Program-made: the position numbers and the translations under genes | Shown here: one piece after another, positions 48,404 to 64,000 of the stretch | Layout: every line of letters starts with the position of its first letter | How positions within the stretch are numbered: the stretch's first letter is position 1 | The notes under the pieces: model-generated | Told to the model about the DNA's origin: nothing | Database searches by the model: none | What the model saw: the letters and a program-made list of their open reading frames with translations, nothing else | NCBI GenBank assembly: GCA_027922465.2 | Contig: BQMF02000012.1 | Coordinates: 1,860,001 to 1,924,000, forward strand | Length of the DNA stretch: 64,000 bases | Direction of reading: 5' to 3' | From: Turritopsis dohrnii | Taxonomy: Eukaryota > Cnidaria > Hydrozoa > Anthoathecata > Oceaniidae

Positions 48404-48570
48404 CTTGGTTCCCACTGGGCGATGAAAACCAATTTTATCGCCAAATTGGCGATAAATCAAAATTTGTTGCCGAAATTTATTATCGCCAATTTTTGAGGCG
48501 ATAGAAAATTATCGTATTATGAAATCAAAATCAAAATGCGACAATTTTCTATCGCCACATTCTGGCGATA
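48404..48570 (+). repeat. Truncated AGCTTGGTTCCCAC MITE end with GGCGATA hairpins
   Basis: TAA followed by AGCTTGGTTCCCACT, then repeated inverted GGCGATA/TATCGCC words. No matching right end found; similar hairpin words continue to about 49160, so the element may be longer and decayed. Confidence 0.6.
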
Positions 48571-49399
48571 ACTAAGAATGAATGACATTTGGGAAGAAGA
48601 AAATTCATGACAATAGAATTAGATTTGAATAAACATCCGAATACCGTTGTAAAAACTGATCGGAGTTTGTACCGGTTTGTACGTGAAGATGGCGCCTTTC
48701 AAAAAAAATCACGAAAGCCTATCAGAAGTTGTAATCCTTGCTTGCATAATAAGCAGGACAGAGAATATAAAAAAGAAGATGTAAAACAAAGGGCGTGAAG
48801 AGATAAACTGCCAGGGAGTTACAACTTGAAAATGGAAAAACAGCCAAGCCAGCTAATGGAATAATTTAAATTAAAGAAATTACTCGGCTGTGTGGTAATG
48901 CGGCCGTGGTTTTTACTTTTGGTTTTGTTGGCGCCTTCTGCAACGGCGAACAGCCAATGTCAAAGATCCAAGTAGAAGAGCACGACGTCCGTATGTCATC
49001 GTTTGTTTATATGGAAGAATTTTGATTTGGTGATAAAATTATTTTTGGTGAGAACAGGTTGGCAATAATTTTTGTCAAGGCCATCATGAATTTATCGCGC
49101 GATAAGAAAATATCACCTGAAAATTATCGTGACGATAGTGCCAATTTCCGTCGCCAGAAAACCACTGTAAATTAACTAGATATAGTATATTAGGTAACTT
49201 GGTGTTAATAAGAATGAAAGCAAAGAATAAAAAATATACTCGAAAAAAGATCGATAATAACCGAACTATAAATGCAAAGTTCTACAATAATAATCCGATT
49301 CAATAAACCGTCAAAGCCACTGACGGCGTTTTTAGATTAATAGAAACACGTCTTAATGACGGAAACTATAACGTCAACCAATGGATGAAGTCGCAGAGA

Positions 49400-49492
49400 A
49401 GACACTGCGTTAGAGTGCACTTCTATTGAAATATCTTGTATATTTGTATGAAAAATGTACTCCACAGCAGTGATTTTCAATAAATTTGAAAT
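49400..49492 (+). repeat. ~100-bp foldback element, diverged
   Basis: ACACTGCGTTAGAGTGCACT, then TGTATATTTGTATGAAAAAT and CAGCAGTGATTTTCAATAAA; lower similarity to the family than other copies. Confidence 0.6.
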
Positions 49493-51546
49493 CATCAAAA
49501 GCAAAAGTCCGTCCATAGATATAGACAATACAAAACGAGCTCGTATATCAAAACAAAGTGAAAACAAAAGTCGAGAATGAAAAAAAACAAGAGAAAGGAG
49601 GAAGACAAGCAGAAGGTGGTTGATAGCGTAAAGTTTTCGAAAGACGAAAACAAAAAGGGAGGAGGTGCTCATTTTGGAAACCATTACCATTCATTCAGTA
49701 AAAGCAATTTGGGAGAATATTAATGTTTTGGTCCAAATTTTTCGTGAGAGGTTTTAGGTCCAATTTTTCCCCTGATTGTTTGGTTTTTTGGTTTTTCTAA
49801 TAGGAGTATAAAATTATCATTACTTTCCTTCGCCGTTTTTTGCAATTGGGCGCAAGAAAACATTTTAACCTACGTCATTTACAGTTTTGAATACGTTTTT
49901 AGTTAGCCTAAAATTAGACGCCAGAGTGGTGTCGCTCCACCGCCCATTAATAAGTTTTAGTACGCGTTCTTCCACTTCACAGATACAAATAGTGGTTCCG
50001 TTATTTTGGAAACGTCTATCATTTCGCGATCACAAGAAATGCTAGCGTCTTTTATTCAATTATATACCATCATTCCATGCTATAATTACTTGTGTGATTG
50101 AGAATATCAGTTTCGTTCGTCAAATGCTTTTATTTTTCCATCGAGTTATTTTTAAAGATCATGAACATCTTTATGTCAATAAAGATCTAATCACATCTTG
50201 GAAATTTAATAGCCAGGATGTCTCCGTAAGAATTTTGTCTGGAGGATAAGAAAATTGATCGTTAAGAAATCAATGAGTATTTTTCGATTTTCTCTTTTTC
50301 TACTTTTCCATTTCCTACAAACATTACATCACGAGAATGACCAAAAAATAAGAACTGTGTTTACTTAGTACTTTCATTCCACATGGGACAATTAAAATCT
50401 TTAAAACGAGGCTATACTTGTTTGCCTCGTCACAACAGGATGTTTAAACGGAAATTCGGAAAGAATTATTTTCGTTAACACATTTTAATATTACGCATCC
50501 AGTGTTTATTGATTTGTGATGTTGCATATTACACGATTACATACCTGAATTTGTTTACAGAATCACGCTTTTCTTTTATATTTTTCATAACGAAATCAAC
50601 AAAAAATTATGATAACTATAGCGCGCTATTCACAAGACTAGTTCGAACGAATGCCAAATTGATAGAATAGAAATATGTAGTTTCACTTCACGAAATTTTT
50701 ATCTTGAACAACCTCATATAAAAAAGCCCTGAGCACGAGGTTGTGATTTCATGTCTAAGCCTGAATGACAGCAGATTGTCAAGTTCGCTGGACAAGCATT
50801 CAATTTGTTTACGATGAGTTTTTCATAAACTCGAGATCCACTGAGCGTATTGTATATCATTCTCATATGAAAAATAACCACTTGATACGTTATGGAAAGC
50901 GAAACCGGTTTTTCTTGTGGAAAATCGGTGAAATCTGGAGTCTATAATCCATCAATGACATCACTTCAATTCTGTGGCTTGCAAACGAGGCTGCTTTTGT
51001 TTGGCTAGGGTTTTCGCATAACATTAATTGCAGAAAATTTTTTCCTCCTTTGTGTGGTCCTACGCGGCGGCTTTTTTCAACATTCAGTATTGTTAATTTT
51101 CGATATCTCTGTCACGTAAATGATCGAATTAACGCCCTGAATCATTTGTGGGTGTTTCATGGAGATCATTTTAAATTAGCGCCCTTTGTTTAAAAGATCG
51201 ACCAAACTTAAAGTCTTTCAAAAAGAACTTGCTTAAGATAAACTTGCACCATTTGTGATAAGTTTCAAATCATCCCAACGCCATTCCAGCCGCCCTAACA
51301 AGCACTGTAAAGTTTACTTAACGAGCAACAAGGAGGAGTGAGTATCAACAAAGAGGAATATGAAAGTACTATTTAACGCCATTCCTTTCTGTGATGGCAG
51401 TGGGACTTCCTCTCTCTTCTCTTTTATTAAGCCGAAAATCAAGTTTCGCGTCAATAGGTTTTCTTCTGTTTTGACAGGAAGAGTATAAGAGTAGCTACTG
51501 GAACATCAACATATGTAAACATACTAAAGAATTTGTTTCGTTAAGA

Positions 51547-52449
51547 ATGCTTTGCGAAGTCGCCATCTTCAGTGACTCGTTCATTTTGACTTGGTTATTA
51601 ACAAGCGTGCTTGGTCTCGCCTCAACGATGACTCTTTCATTTTCTGTATTTTATTTTTTCTACTGGCCATCAAATGTCACGTTTGCAAAGTGGAGATACA
51701 AATCCAACCCGAAATTTCCGACTCCTGAGAAGGTACGTGACGAAATTCTGACGACCTGTAAAGGGATTATTTGCGCAACAATATGTCCAACATCGGCCCT
51801 CGTTCTCCTGCAGCGGGGTTATGGTAAAGCATACTGTGGATGGAACGGTCATTCCCTTCTTTATCACGTGATCACCTTTGTGTTTGTGGTGATAGTTTCA
51901 GATATTTACGCGTTCCTGTATCACTTATTAGGCCATGTCAGCTTTTGGTTTTGGGATCACCATGAACACCACCACGTCTTTTACAATCCGTCGCCGTTCG
52001 CCGTCGCCGCCGATCCGGCGTTTGACCAGTTTATGCACTCATTACCACTGTTGGTCATTCCCATGTTGGCGCCAGTAAATATGGATATGCTGTTTTTCGA
52101 ATACAGTTGTTTTTTCTATGTGTTTGGGGTTTATCTGCACTCTGGTTACGAAGTGAAAGGGCTTAGCGCTCACAATAAGTATATTAACACTTCTTTTCAG
52201 CATTACTGCCATCACGCCAAGAGTTTGATGAACGCACCCTATCATTGTGGGTTTTTTCACAAGTTTTGGGATCGTTCATTCGATTGCTGTTATCCCGACG
52301 AAAAATGCTTTTGTGCTGAGTGCTCACGAAAGAAAGGTGAGCGCACCGTCGAGGAGTACAACAAAATTGTCGTTCCGGATTACTCTAAGATGTTGACGTC
52401 ACAGTTTTGGATGCAAATCTTACATCCCATCGAAGCAAATAGATCGTGA
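51547..52449 (+). CDS. Fatty-acid hydroxylase/sterol desaturase superfamily protein, paralogue 2, 300 aa
   Basis: Tandem paralogue of the gene at 46838. The His clusters HLLGH, HEHHH and HYCHH are all kept, as are the N-terminal membrane region and the CCYPDEKCFCAECSRKKGE tail. Divergence is patchy: from about 51661 to 51879 the DNA is nearly identical to 46957-47164, while the segment before the first His cluster differs (VFVVIVSDIYAFLYHLLGH against VLIIAVTDLYEFLYHRLGH). The last residues also differ, HPIEANRS against RYKKMN. Intronless, like its twin. Expected in the ER membrane as an oxygen-dependent hydroxylase or desaturase (family knowledge). Both copies look intact; no stop or frameshift. 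Confidence 0.88.
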   Translation: MLCEVAIFSDSFILTWLLTSVLGLASTMTLSFSVFYFFYWPSNVTFAKWRYKSNPKFPTPEKVRDEILTTCKGIICATICPTSALVLLQRGYGKAYCGWNGHSLLYHVITFVFVVIVSDIYAFLYHLLGHVSFWFWDHHEHHHVFYNPSPFAVAADPAFDQFMHSLPLLVIPMLAPVNMDMLFFEYSCFFYVFGVYLHSGYEVKGLSAHNKYINTSFQHYCHHAKSLMNAPYHCGFFHKFWDRSFDCCYPDEKCFCAECSRKKGERTVEEYNKIVVPDYSKMLTSQFWMQILHPIEANRS

Positions 52450-52869
52450 GGGAATATGAAGGATTGAAAGATTATTTGATGCTACCTGCTTACAGTTTTT
52501 TATTTTTTTTAATGAAAATTTTGTTTTTACTTTTCTTTGAAGTTATGAAATACACGAAACTGATCTATTGGAAATCTTTTCTTTTCCTTACCTAAAATTT
52601 CTCAAACCTCGTCCCCAGGACTTCTTGTCTTGATGTACGCCTTTAAACTTGTAACTAGTGGTTGACTTACCGCCAAAGATACATATAGCATTGCTCTAAT
52701 TCGCCCGAAGGCCAGTGTGCAGTCAGTCGATGATTGTTGATTGTTACAACATGATGACCAGGACTCGAGAACGTGGTGGTAGTAGCCCATTTTTAGATAT
52801 TAATCAACTTGTTTGTAAAAATAGGCCTCGTCCTCTGGCCATTGGAAATTTGCTACTGTTGGGCATGGT

Positions 52870-53200
52870 GTGGTCAAAATCGACTGGTAGCCTTGTGTGC
52901 TTGTGGTTGAGTGCTCCGCTTCCTGTTGGAGAAGTCGCAGGTTCAATCCCCGACCAAGTCATCCCAGCGGCTGTAACAGTGTGAATCACTCCTCTCTGCT
53001 TAGCACTCAGCAAGAGAGTAGGAATGGTGACTGGTTGTCTAGTTGAGCGGCTCCTGTCATTACAGCTTCTCCGTAGCCCAAATGGGGACTTTAAATTCTG
53101 TAGTACTTCCTTCGCAGGGCCCTCATTGGTGATAACAGTACTTTTATAGAAACCGAAGAGGCTATCCTGAGTAAACATTCGTAAATAAATAAATAAATAA
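52870..53200 (+). mobile_element. tRNA-derived SINE with (TAAA)n tail
   Basis: A head with a pol III A-box-like TGGTTGAGTGC (about 52911) and B-box GGTTCAATCCC (about 52949) is followed by a body ending GAGGCTATCCTGAGTAAACA and a TAAA-rich tail at 53183-53202. The body is shared with the truncated minus-strand copy at 31859-32035. Exact 5' end uncertain. Confidence 0.78.
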
Positions 53201-54238
53201 AGTTGCTTGGTAATCTTCATACTAAAAAAACAGCATAAGTGATAATGTCCACAACATGGGACATCCTGCCCCCATCTTGATTTGTAATTAGCGCTTTTCA
53301 TAATTTGGTTAGAAATGAAAAATTTGGTCCTAATTTGGACTAAATTTTCTCCTTCATTTTGAAAAATTCTACATACAATGACCGTGCAGAGTTTGAATTT
53401 GAAATTCTTTTTTTCACAATTTGGTCAAGTAAGGGTAGTTAGGCCTAACTTGGCAGCAAAATTTCAATCATATTGTTTTAAATTTTTTGCAATGAGTACT
53501 TTGTTTTTCTTCAAGTCTTGAAAGGATCTTTTCCCAACGCCATTGTTAAAATGCAAAGCGCTTTTTGTTGTAAATTTTGTTTTGAAATGGCACGTCCTCA
53601 GTTGTTGAATGAATGTTGACAAGAAGAGAGACGCATTTGAGAGAATTTTCCTTCCGAGAGAATCTTTCACATTCCCGTGAACCGTCACTCCCCTCAAATA
53701 TTCCAACTCCAAAATGGTAGCTTGCGTTGTGTATAGTTTTAAAAACCAGCTTTTGTATTGATTTTGCAGCAGTGAGGTGGAGTGGAGTGGAGTTGATGTA
53801 GACGAGTTAACACAAATTACAATCAACGTAATGTTGCTTTTTGATAGGAAATTTCTGTATAATGCGCATTTCAAAAAGCATTTTGTGTAAAAGGTGTATT
53901 ATGATGGCGGAGAAGGATGTTGTTGGAAGTTAACTCTTTCACCACCATCATGCTTTTTTAAGAACCAATAAAAGTTGACGGCTGACTTATTTTTGTTCCT
54001 TTTCACCCTGTATTATTCTTATTTTGTTCTTAGCGTTTAGAACACAGTTTCAAATCCCACTCCATATTCCCATTAAATGCCAGCAAATTGTAGAAGAGAA
54101 AGCAGAAGTAGTTTATTTATTTTGTGTTTGCTTGATTGTGTGGGGTTATAGTGACAATAATAAAACAAGTTGTTTTATATTTATGAAAGCAGTATATATA
54201 TACTTCATTTTGTTTGCTTCATTTTGCTTTTGTATATA

Positions 54239-55752
54239 CCGTAAAACGGGGTGACTTGAAACAAAATTCGCCGTTTTTTGAAAAGATTTGCTCATAACTT
54301 TTAATCTAAGAAAGTAATTACTATGAAATTTTGAAAAAAGGTCCATTCATCTTTTGTCTTTCAGATAACGAAGTGTTCAAACTAATTGATGCATACCACC
54401 TCAAGTTATTGCTTCACAAAGTACACCTACTGAAATTTATCGTGCGGGGGTGACTTGAAACAGTGCTGTTTGCACAAAAATGTTGTTGTATAGAGCGCCA
54501 AAACAGAAAACGTGTGATCTACGATTACTTGCGTATAAAACATAAATTAAAATAATTTGTTATTGCCAGTTTCATTTTTATTAAGCGATGGAGAGTGTTA
54601 GTAAATTTTGAAAACTCAAAATTTCAGAATGGTAAAACATGGTAAAAAATAAGTTATCTGAAGCCATTAAAATCATTAAGCGTGTGATAACGTAATTGTT
54701 TCAGAAACAATATCGAAAGCAGGCAAGATGAATTTGAATTTATAGCTAGTTTACACGACTGTACTTACTTTAAAACTTATAAATTGAATTATGTATAATA
54801 AAATTCCTGTTTCAGAGTATCCAACTTTCTTTTTCGTGCTTCTCTTAGTTTAGGATATATTTACTTTACCATTTCAATAGAAATGTCACTTAGAAATTGA
54901 TCCATCGTCTTTGTTTTTTCCACACAAGCGCTTCTTCATTTCATCCGGATTACGCGAATTTATTGCGCCATTGCATATGACATGTATATGGAGTATGAAA
55001 CGGGGTCCATATATCAAAAAGGCAAGAAGAAGCCCTGGTAACGAGGTTAAGTATGAAATTGTAGAAGTAACAACATGCAGCCCGTCTATCGCCAATTTCA
55101 CAATAAGTATGGTGTGCCCATAGCCTTGAACGGAGGATATAATTGCAGCACCGATTTGTTCAGAATTCTGATTAGTATTCAGTTATGGTACTTAGTAAAA
55201 CGAGTCTATTGAGGTTCAATTCTTAGATTATTGACCCTTTCTATTATGGAACTTATAATAATTACCAAATGACTTATACCACCTTTGAAACTCCATCGGC
55301 TGAACTTTATCACACATCAATGATTCGATTACATCATAATTGATAAGAATATTTATGCAATAATCGAAGAGACAAAGTGTATCGAGTGAAAAAAAACGAA
55401 TCATTTTAATGGGATATATCTCTTTCAATTTTAAACATTTTTCAATAAAATTTTGGAATTACGCCATTTGACCTTTCTATTTTACAAATATAAAAAAATA
55501 TATATTTGGCGATATGCTGTATCGCCGTGACGAGCTATTTTACAGCATCACTGATTTTCGGCGCTTTTTTCATCTTCAGCTCCCGAAGAACTTCCTTGAT
55601 TGAAAAACTTTTTCCATCGAATGTTGCGCTAGATAGTCTCCGAACGGAATCTGAAAAAAATTTGGAGTTTCATTCATTATTTCATGAGAAATAACGTTTT
55701 TTCGACGCTGTTTCAAGTCACCCCGGGTGTTTCAAGTCACCCCGCTTTACGG
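54239..55752. mobile_element. 1.5-kb non-autonomous TIR element, CCGTAAAACGGGGTGACTTG ends, TA duplication
   Basis: TA at 54237-54238 and 55753-55754. The left end continues to GAAAC; the right end is GTTTCAAGTCACCCCGCTTTACGG read across two adjacent copies of the GTTTCAAGTCACCCC word. A further internal GGGGGTGACTTGAAAC is at about 54447. TA duplication suggests the Tc1/mariner-pogo group. No transposase ORF. A CCCAGGG-type foldback fragment sits inside at about 55003-55048. Confidence 0.85.
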
Positions 55753-55825
55753 TATTTTGTGAATCTGCTCGACTATGATGCACTGTTTTGATATTTCAAT
55801 TGTAATATATATATATTGTATGTAA

Positions 55826-56139
55826 GGCAGCCATCAATAATATGTTGCGTTCGGGTCCTGAATAGTAATATTTTCGAGTCGGTCGGTCGGTCGGTACTAA
55901 TTTCTGTCAGGTTTTTCTAGAAAATAAATTCCCGATGTATCGAATCGGTACTTTTTTCAAGTAATGGGCTTGACAAATGGCGTACGTGCGTTCGTCACGA
56001 ACGTTGAGTGATAAAAATTTCCCGTTAACCGTTAACCGCAAAAAAAACCCGACAATTTTACCGCTTCTCCGAGTCGGGTTTTTCGGAAAAAAGACAGTCG
56101 GTCGGTGGACCCGAACGCAACATATTATTGATGACCGCC
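55826..56139. mobile_element. 314-bp MITE with TAA duplication, TTCGGGTCC arms
   Basis: TAA at 55823-55825 and 56140-56142. Arms GGCAGCCATCAATAATATGT / ACATATTATTGATGACCGCC, extended by TGCGTTCGGGTCC. Includes a GGTC run (GTCGGTCGGTCGGTCGGT). Fits a PIF/Harbinger-type MITE. Confidence 0.85.
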
Positions 56140-56234
56140 TAAACATCACAAATATTTATAATATCTAAATTTTCTATTATAATGGCCATTTTGATAGGAA
56201 AGTGTACAGAACTATTGCAGGGTTTCAAATTACA

Positions 56235-56390
56235 GTTTAATGATCTACAGGTTTTTAAAGCCAAGGTTAACAGCCACCTTACTCTGTCTTTAGCTATAAC
56301 TCTTCTTCCTTTTCTTATCTTGTAGCTCTCTGCCTAGTAGTGGCTTCGGCCACTAAATTAAATAAAATTAAATTAAATTAAATAATAAAT
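56235..56390 (+). repeat. 3' end of a retroelement, copy 1
   Basis: CTCTTCTTCCTTTTCTTATC, TTGTAGCTCTCTGCC and AGTAGTGGCTTCGGCC, followed by an ATTAA-rich tail. The same sequence is inverted at about 57957-58130, inside CSK intron 3. Confidence 0.7.
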
Positions 56391-57599
56391 AAGTAAAAAT
56401 AATGATTTAAATTTCAAGAAGTAAGGACAATGTGTGCAGCCCCAAGTGTATATGGTAGTATGGTATGGTAGTAAAATGCACTGTTTCCTCAGTGATACTT
56501 CTCAATGTAGAAAAACTATATAATTCAAATTAACTAGATAGCAGGTCAGAATCGGCTAGTATAGGAGGGAAAGTTTTGTAAGCATGTTGGAAAATTTGTT
56601 GACAAGGGTATAACCAATTTGTTCAACTTGGAAGAGTCATGATGGACAATCTCTACTTCTTCCATTTGAACTAGTAGAATGTTTGTTGTTGTTAATCTTT
56701 TCATCATATATACAATCATAATGCAAAGAACTTTTTTAAAATTTTCCACTTCTCCAAAATATTCTGTATATAATACAAATTGGTTATCAATACTTTTCTG
56801 TAAAAGTAGATTATAAATTTTGGGAACAAGTTGTTTCTCATAGAAAAGGTAAATCTTTTCAAGTAACTAGCATCAAAAATTTGTACAGAAGGTTAAATAA
56901 TTATTTGCAATTCTCTTGACAATTCTCAATTTTTAATAGAAATGTGAACAGCAACTTCAATTTTTTAATCTATCTCTCCGAATAAATTTTCAAAATCTTT
57001 AAAAAATAATCTTTAATTCAAAAAAAAGAGTTTAATCTATATTTGACATTCTCTGGAAATTCAATAACATACTAAAATAAGGAGTGTTTTCACATGCCTG
57101 ACATTTCCTTGTATCTTTTTAAATTTCAATCAAACCACAGAAAATTACTCTTTTTCTTCTTTGTCTTCTCCTACCTTATCTTGCAGTATTTATATTGGTA
57201 AATGAAATAGATATTTTTACCCATTCAAAAGTTGCCCTCTTACGAATCTAATGGTTTGAAGAAAACTGAAAAAAAATTTCTGGCTAGTAAGCATGTGCAC
57301 TCACACCGTTTTGACTCACTTAAAGAAATTTGTTGAAAGGACATCTTCATTACACCCACAACTCTTCTTTAGTCAATTCGAAATTCCCATCGATCTTGGA
57401 AATAGCCTGTGTGCACACTTACCGGTAGTTGCTGACATGACTAGAATGTTGATGGATATACGGTTATCAAAAGCAAAATTTTCTTTTTTGTTAGGACTGT
57501 TAGGAACATTCATAACTACAACAGTCGTTCTGTTTTTTATTAGACTTTCATTAACAATAATGTAAAATAAGAGGCAGTGCAACTAGGATATGAATTGAA

Positions 57600-64000
<6,401 letters not shown>

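Larger units (their letters stand above)
47735..51546. other. Spacer between the two hydroxylase genes
   Basis: Contains CCCAGGG foldbacks (about 47790-47860 and 48100-48180), two ~100-bp foldback elements (48178-48292 and 49400-49492), the truncated AGCTTGGTTCCCAC end (48404) with many GGCGATA/TATCGCC hairpins, and AT-rich DNA. No coding exon recognised; ORFs here overlap repeats. The second gene's promoter must lie here. Confidence 0.45.
52450..57599. other. Spacer between hydroxylase 2 and CSK
   Basis: Contains a SINE (52870-53200), a 1.5-kb TA-flanked TIR element (54239-55752), a 314-bp TAA-flanked MITE (55826-56139), a LINE/SINE tail (about 56235-56390) and AT-rich DNA. The 136-codon ORF on the minus strand at 53464-53874 resembles nothing I recognise. 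The CSK promoter lies in the right part, unseen. Confidence 0.5.

Noticed and set aside
49337..49690. 117-codon hydrophobic ORF on the minus strand
   Set aside because: Overlaps a ~100-bp foldback element; composition reflects AT-rich sequence.
52911..52965. Possible tRNA gene (A and B boxes)
   Set aside because: I could not draw a proper acceptor stem and anticodon arm, and the unit continues into a SINE body with a tail.
53464..53874. 136-codon ORF on the minus strand
   Set aside because: No recognisable motif, no splice or homology support, AT-rich spacer; open frame of this length can occur by chance.
57293..57565. 90-codon ORF just upstream of CSK exon 1
   Set aside because: The CSK frame starts cleanly at 57600 with an 11-codon-type leader before the SH3; this ORF shows no known domain and is not in frame with it.

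Overview
This is AT-rich nuclear DNA from an early-branching animal. Every confident gene except three is broken into short exons with GT-AG (once GC-AG) introns, the proteins are animal-type (endophilin, CSK, METTL3, taspase 1, Kazal/Kunitz secreted inhibitors), and the introns and spacers are full of small non-autonomous DNA transposons. Intron density and repeat style fit a cnidarian or a sponge; I cannot decide between them from the sequence. All gene models lie on the + strand. I built them by hand from splice sites, reading frame and remembered family sequences, and the exon phases close in every model.

Layout: (1) 336-1065, the last two coding exons of an endophilin-A gene. (2) 2473-4925, a complete four-exon CCDC124/Lso2 gene. 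(3) 6594-29988, a 23-kb gene for a secreted inhibitor with nine Kazal and two Kunitz domains, one domain per phase-1 exon. Its first intron (8 kb) holds several DNA transposons, including a decayed MULE with a 9-bp target duplication. (4) 30013-31080, an intronless taspase 1 gene whose ATG lies 24 nt after the probable stop of the inhibitor gene. (5) 32910-44384, METTL3, the catalytic subunit of the m6A mRNA methyltransferase, in 22 coding exons (569 codons). (6) 46838-47734 and 51547-52449, two tandem intronless paralogues of the fatty-acid hydroxylase/sterol desaturase superfamily. (7) 57600 to the window end, a CSK-type tyrosine kinase (SH3-SH2-kinase), cut off by the window edge.

These are unrelated housekeeping, signalling and secreted-protein genes, with no operon-like pathway logic. 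The one suggestive arrangement is the inhibitor/taspase junction. The rest is repeats: about fifteen copies of a ~100-bp foldback element on both strands; several TA- or TWA-duplicating terminal-inverted-repeat elements; a short foldback family with a CCCAGGG core; tandem ~550-bp units at 22.6-24.1 kb; a tRNA-derived SINE; and a LINE reverse-transcriptase fragment split by a later insertion. I see no CRISPR array, rRNA or convincing tRNA gene.
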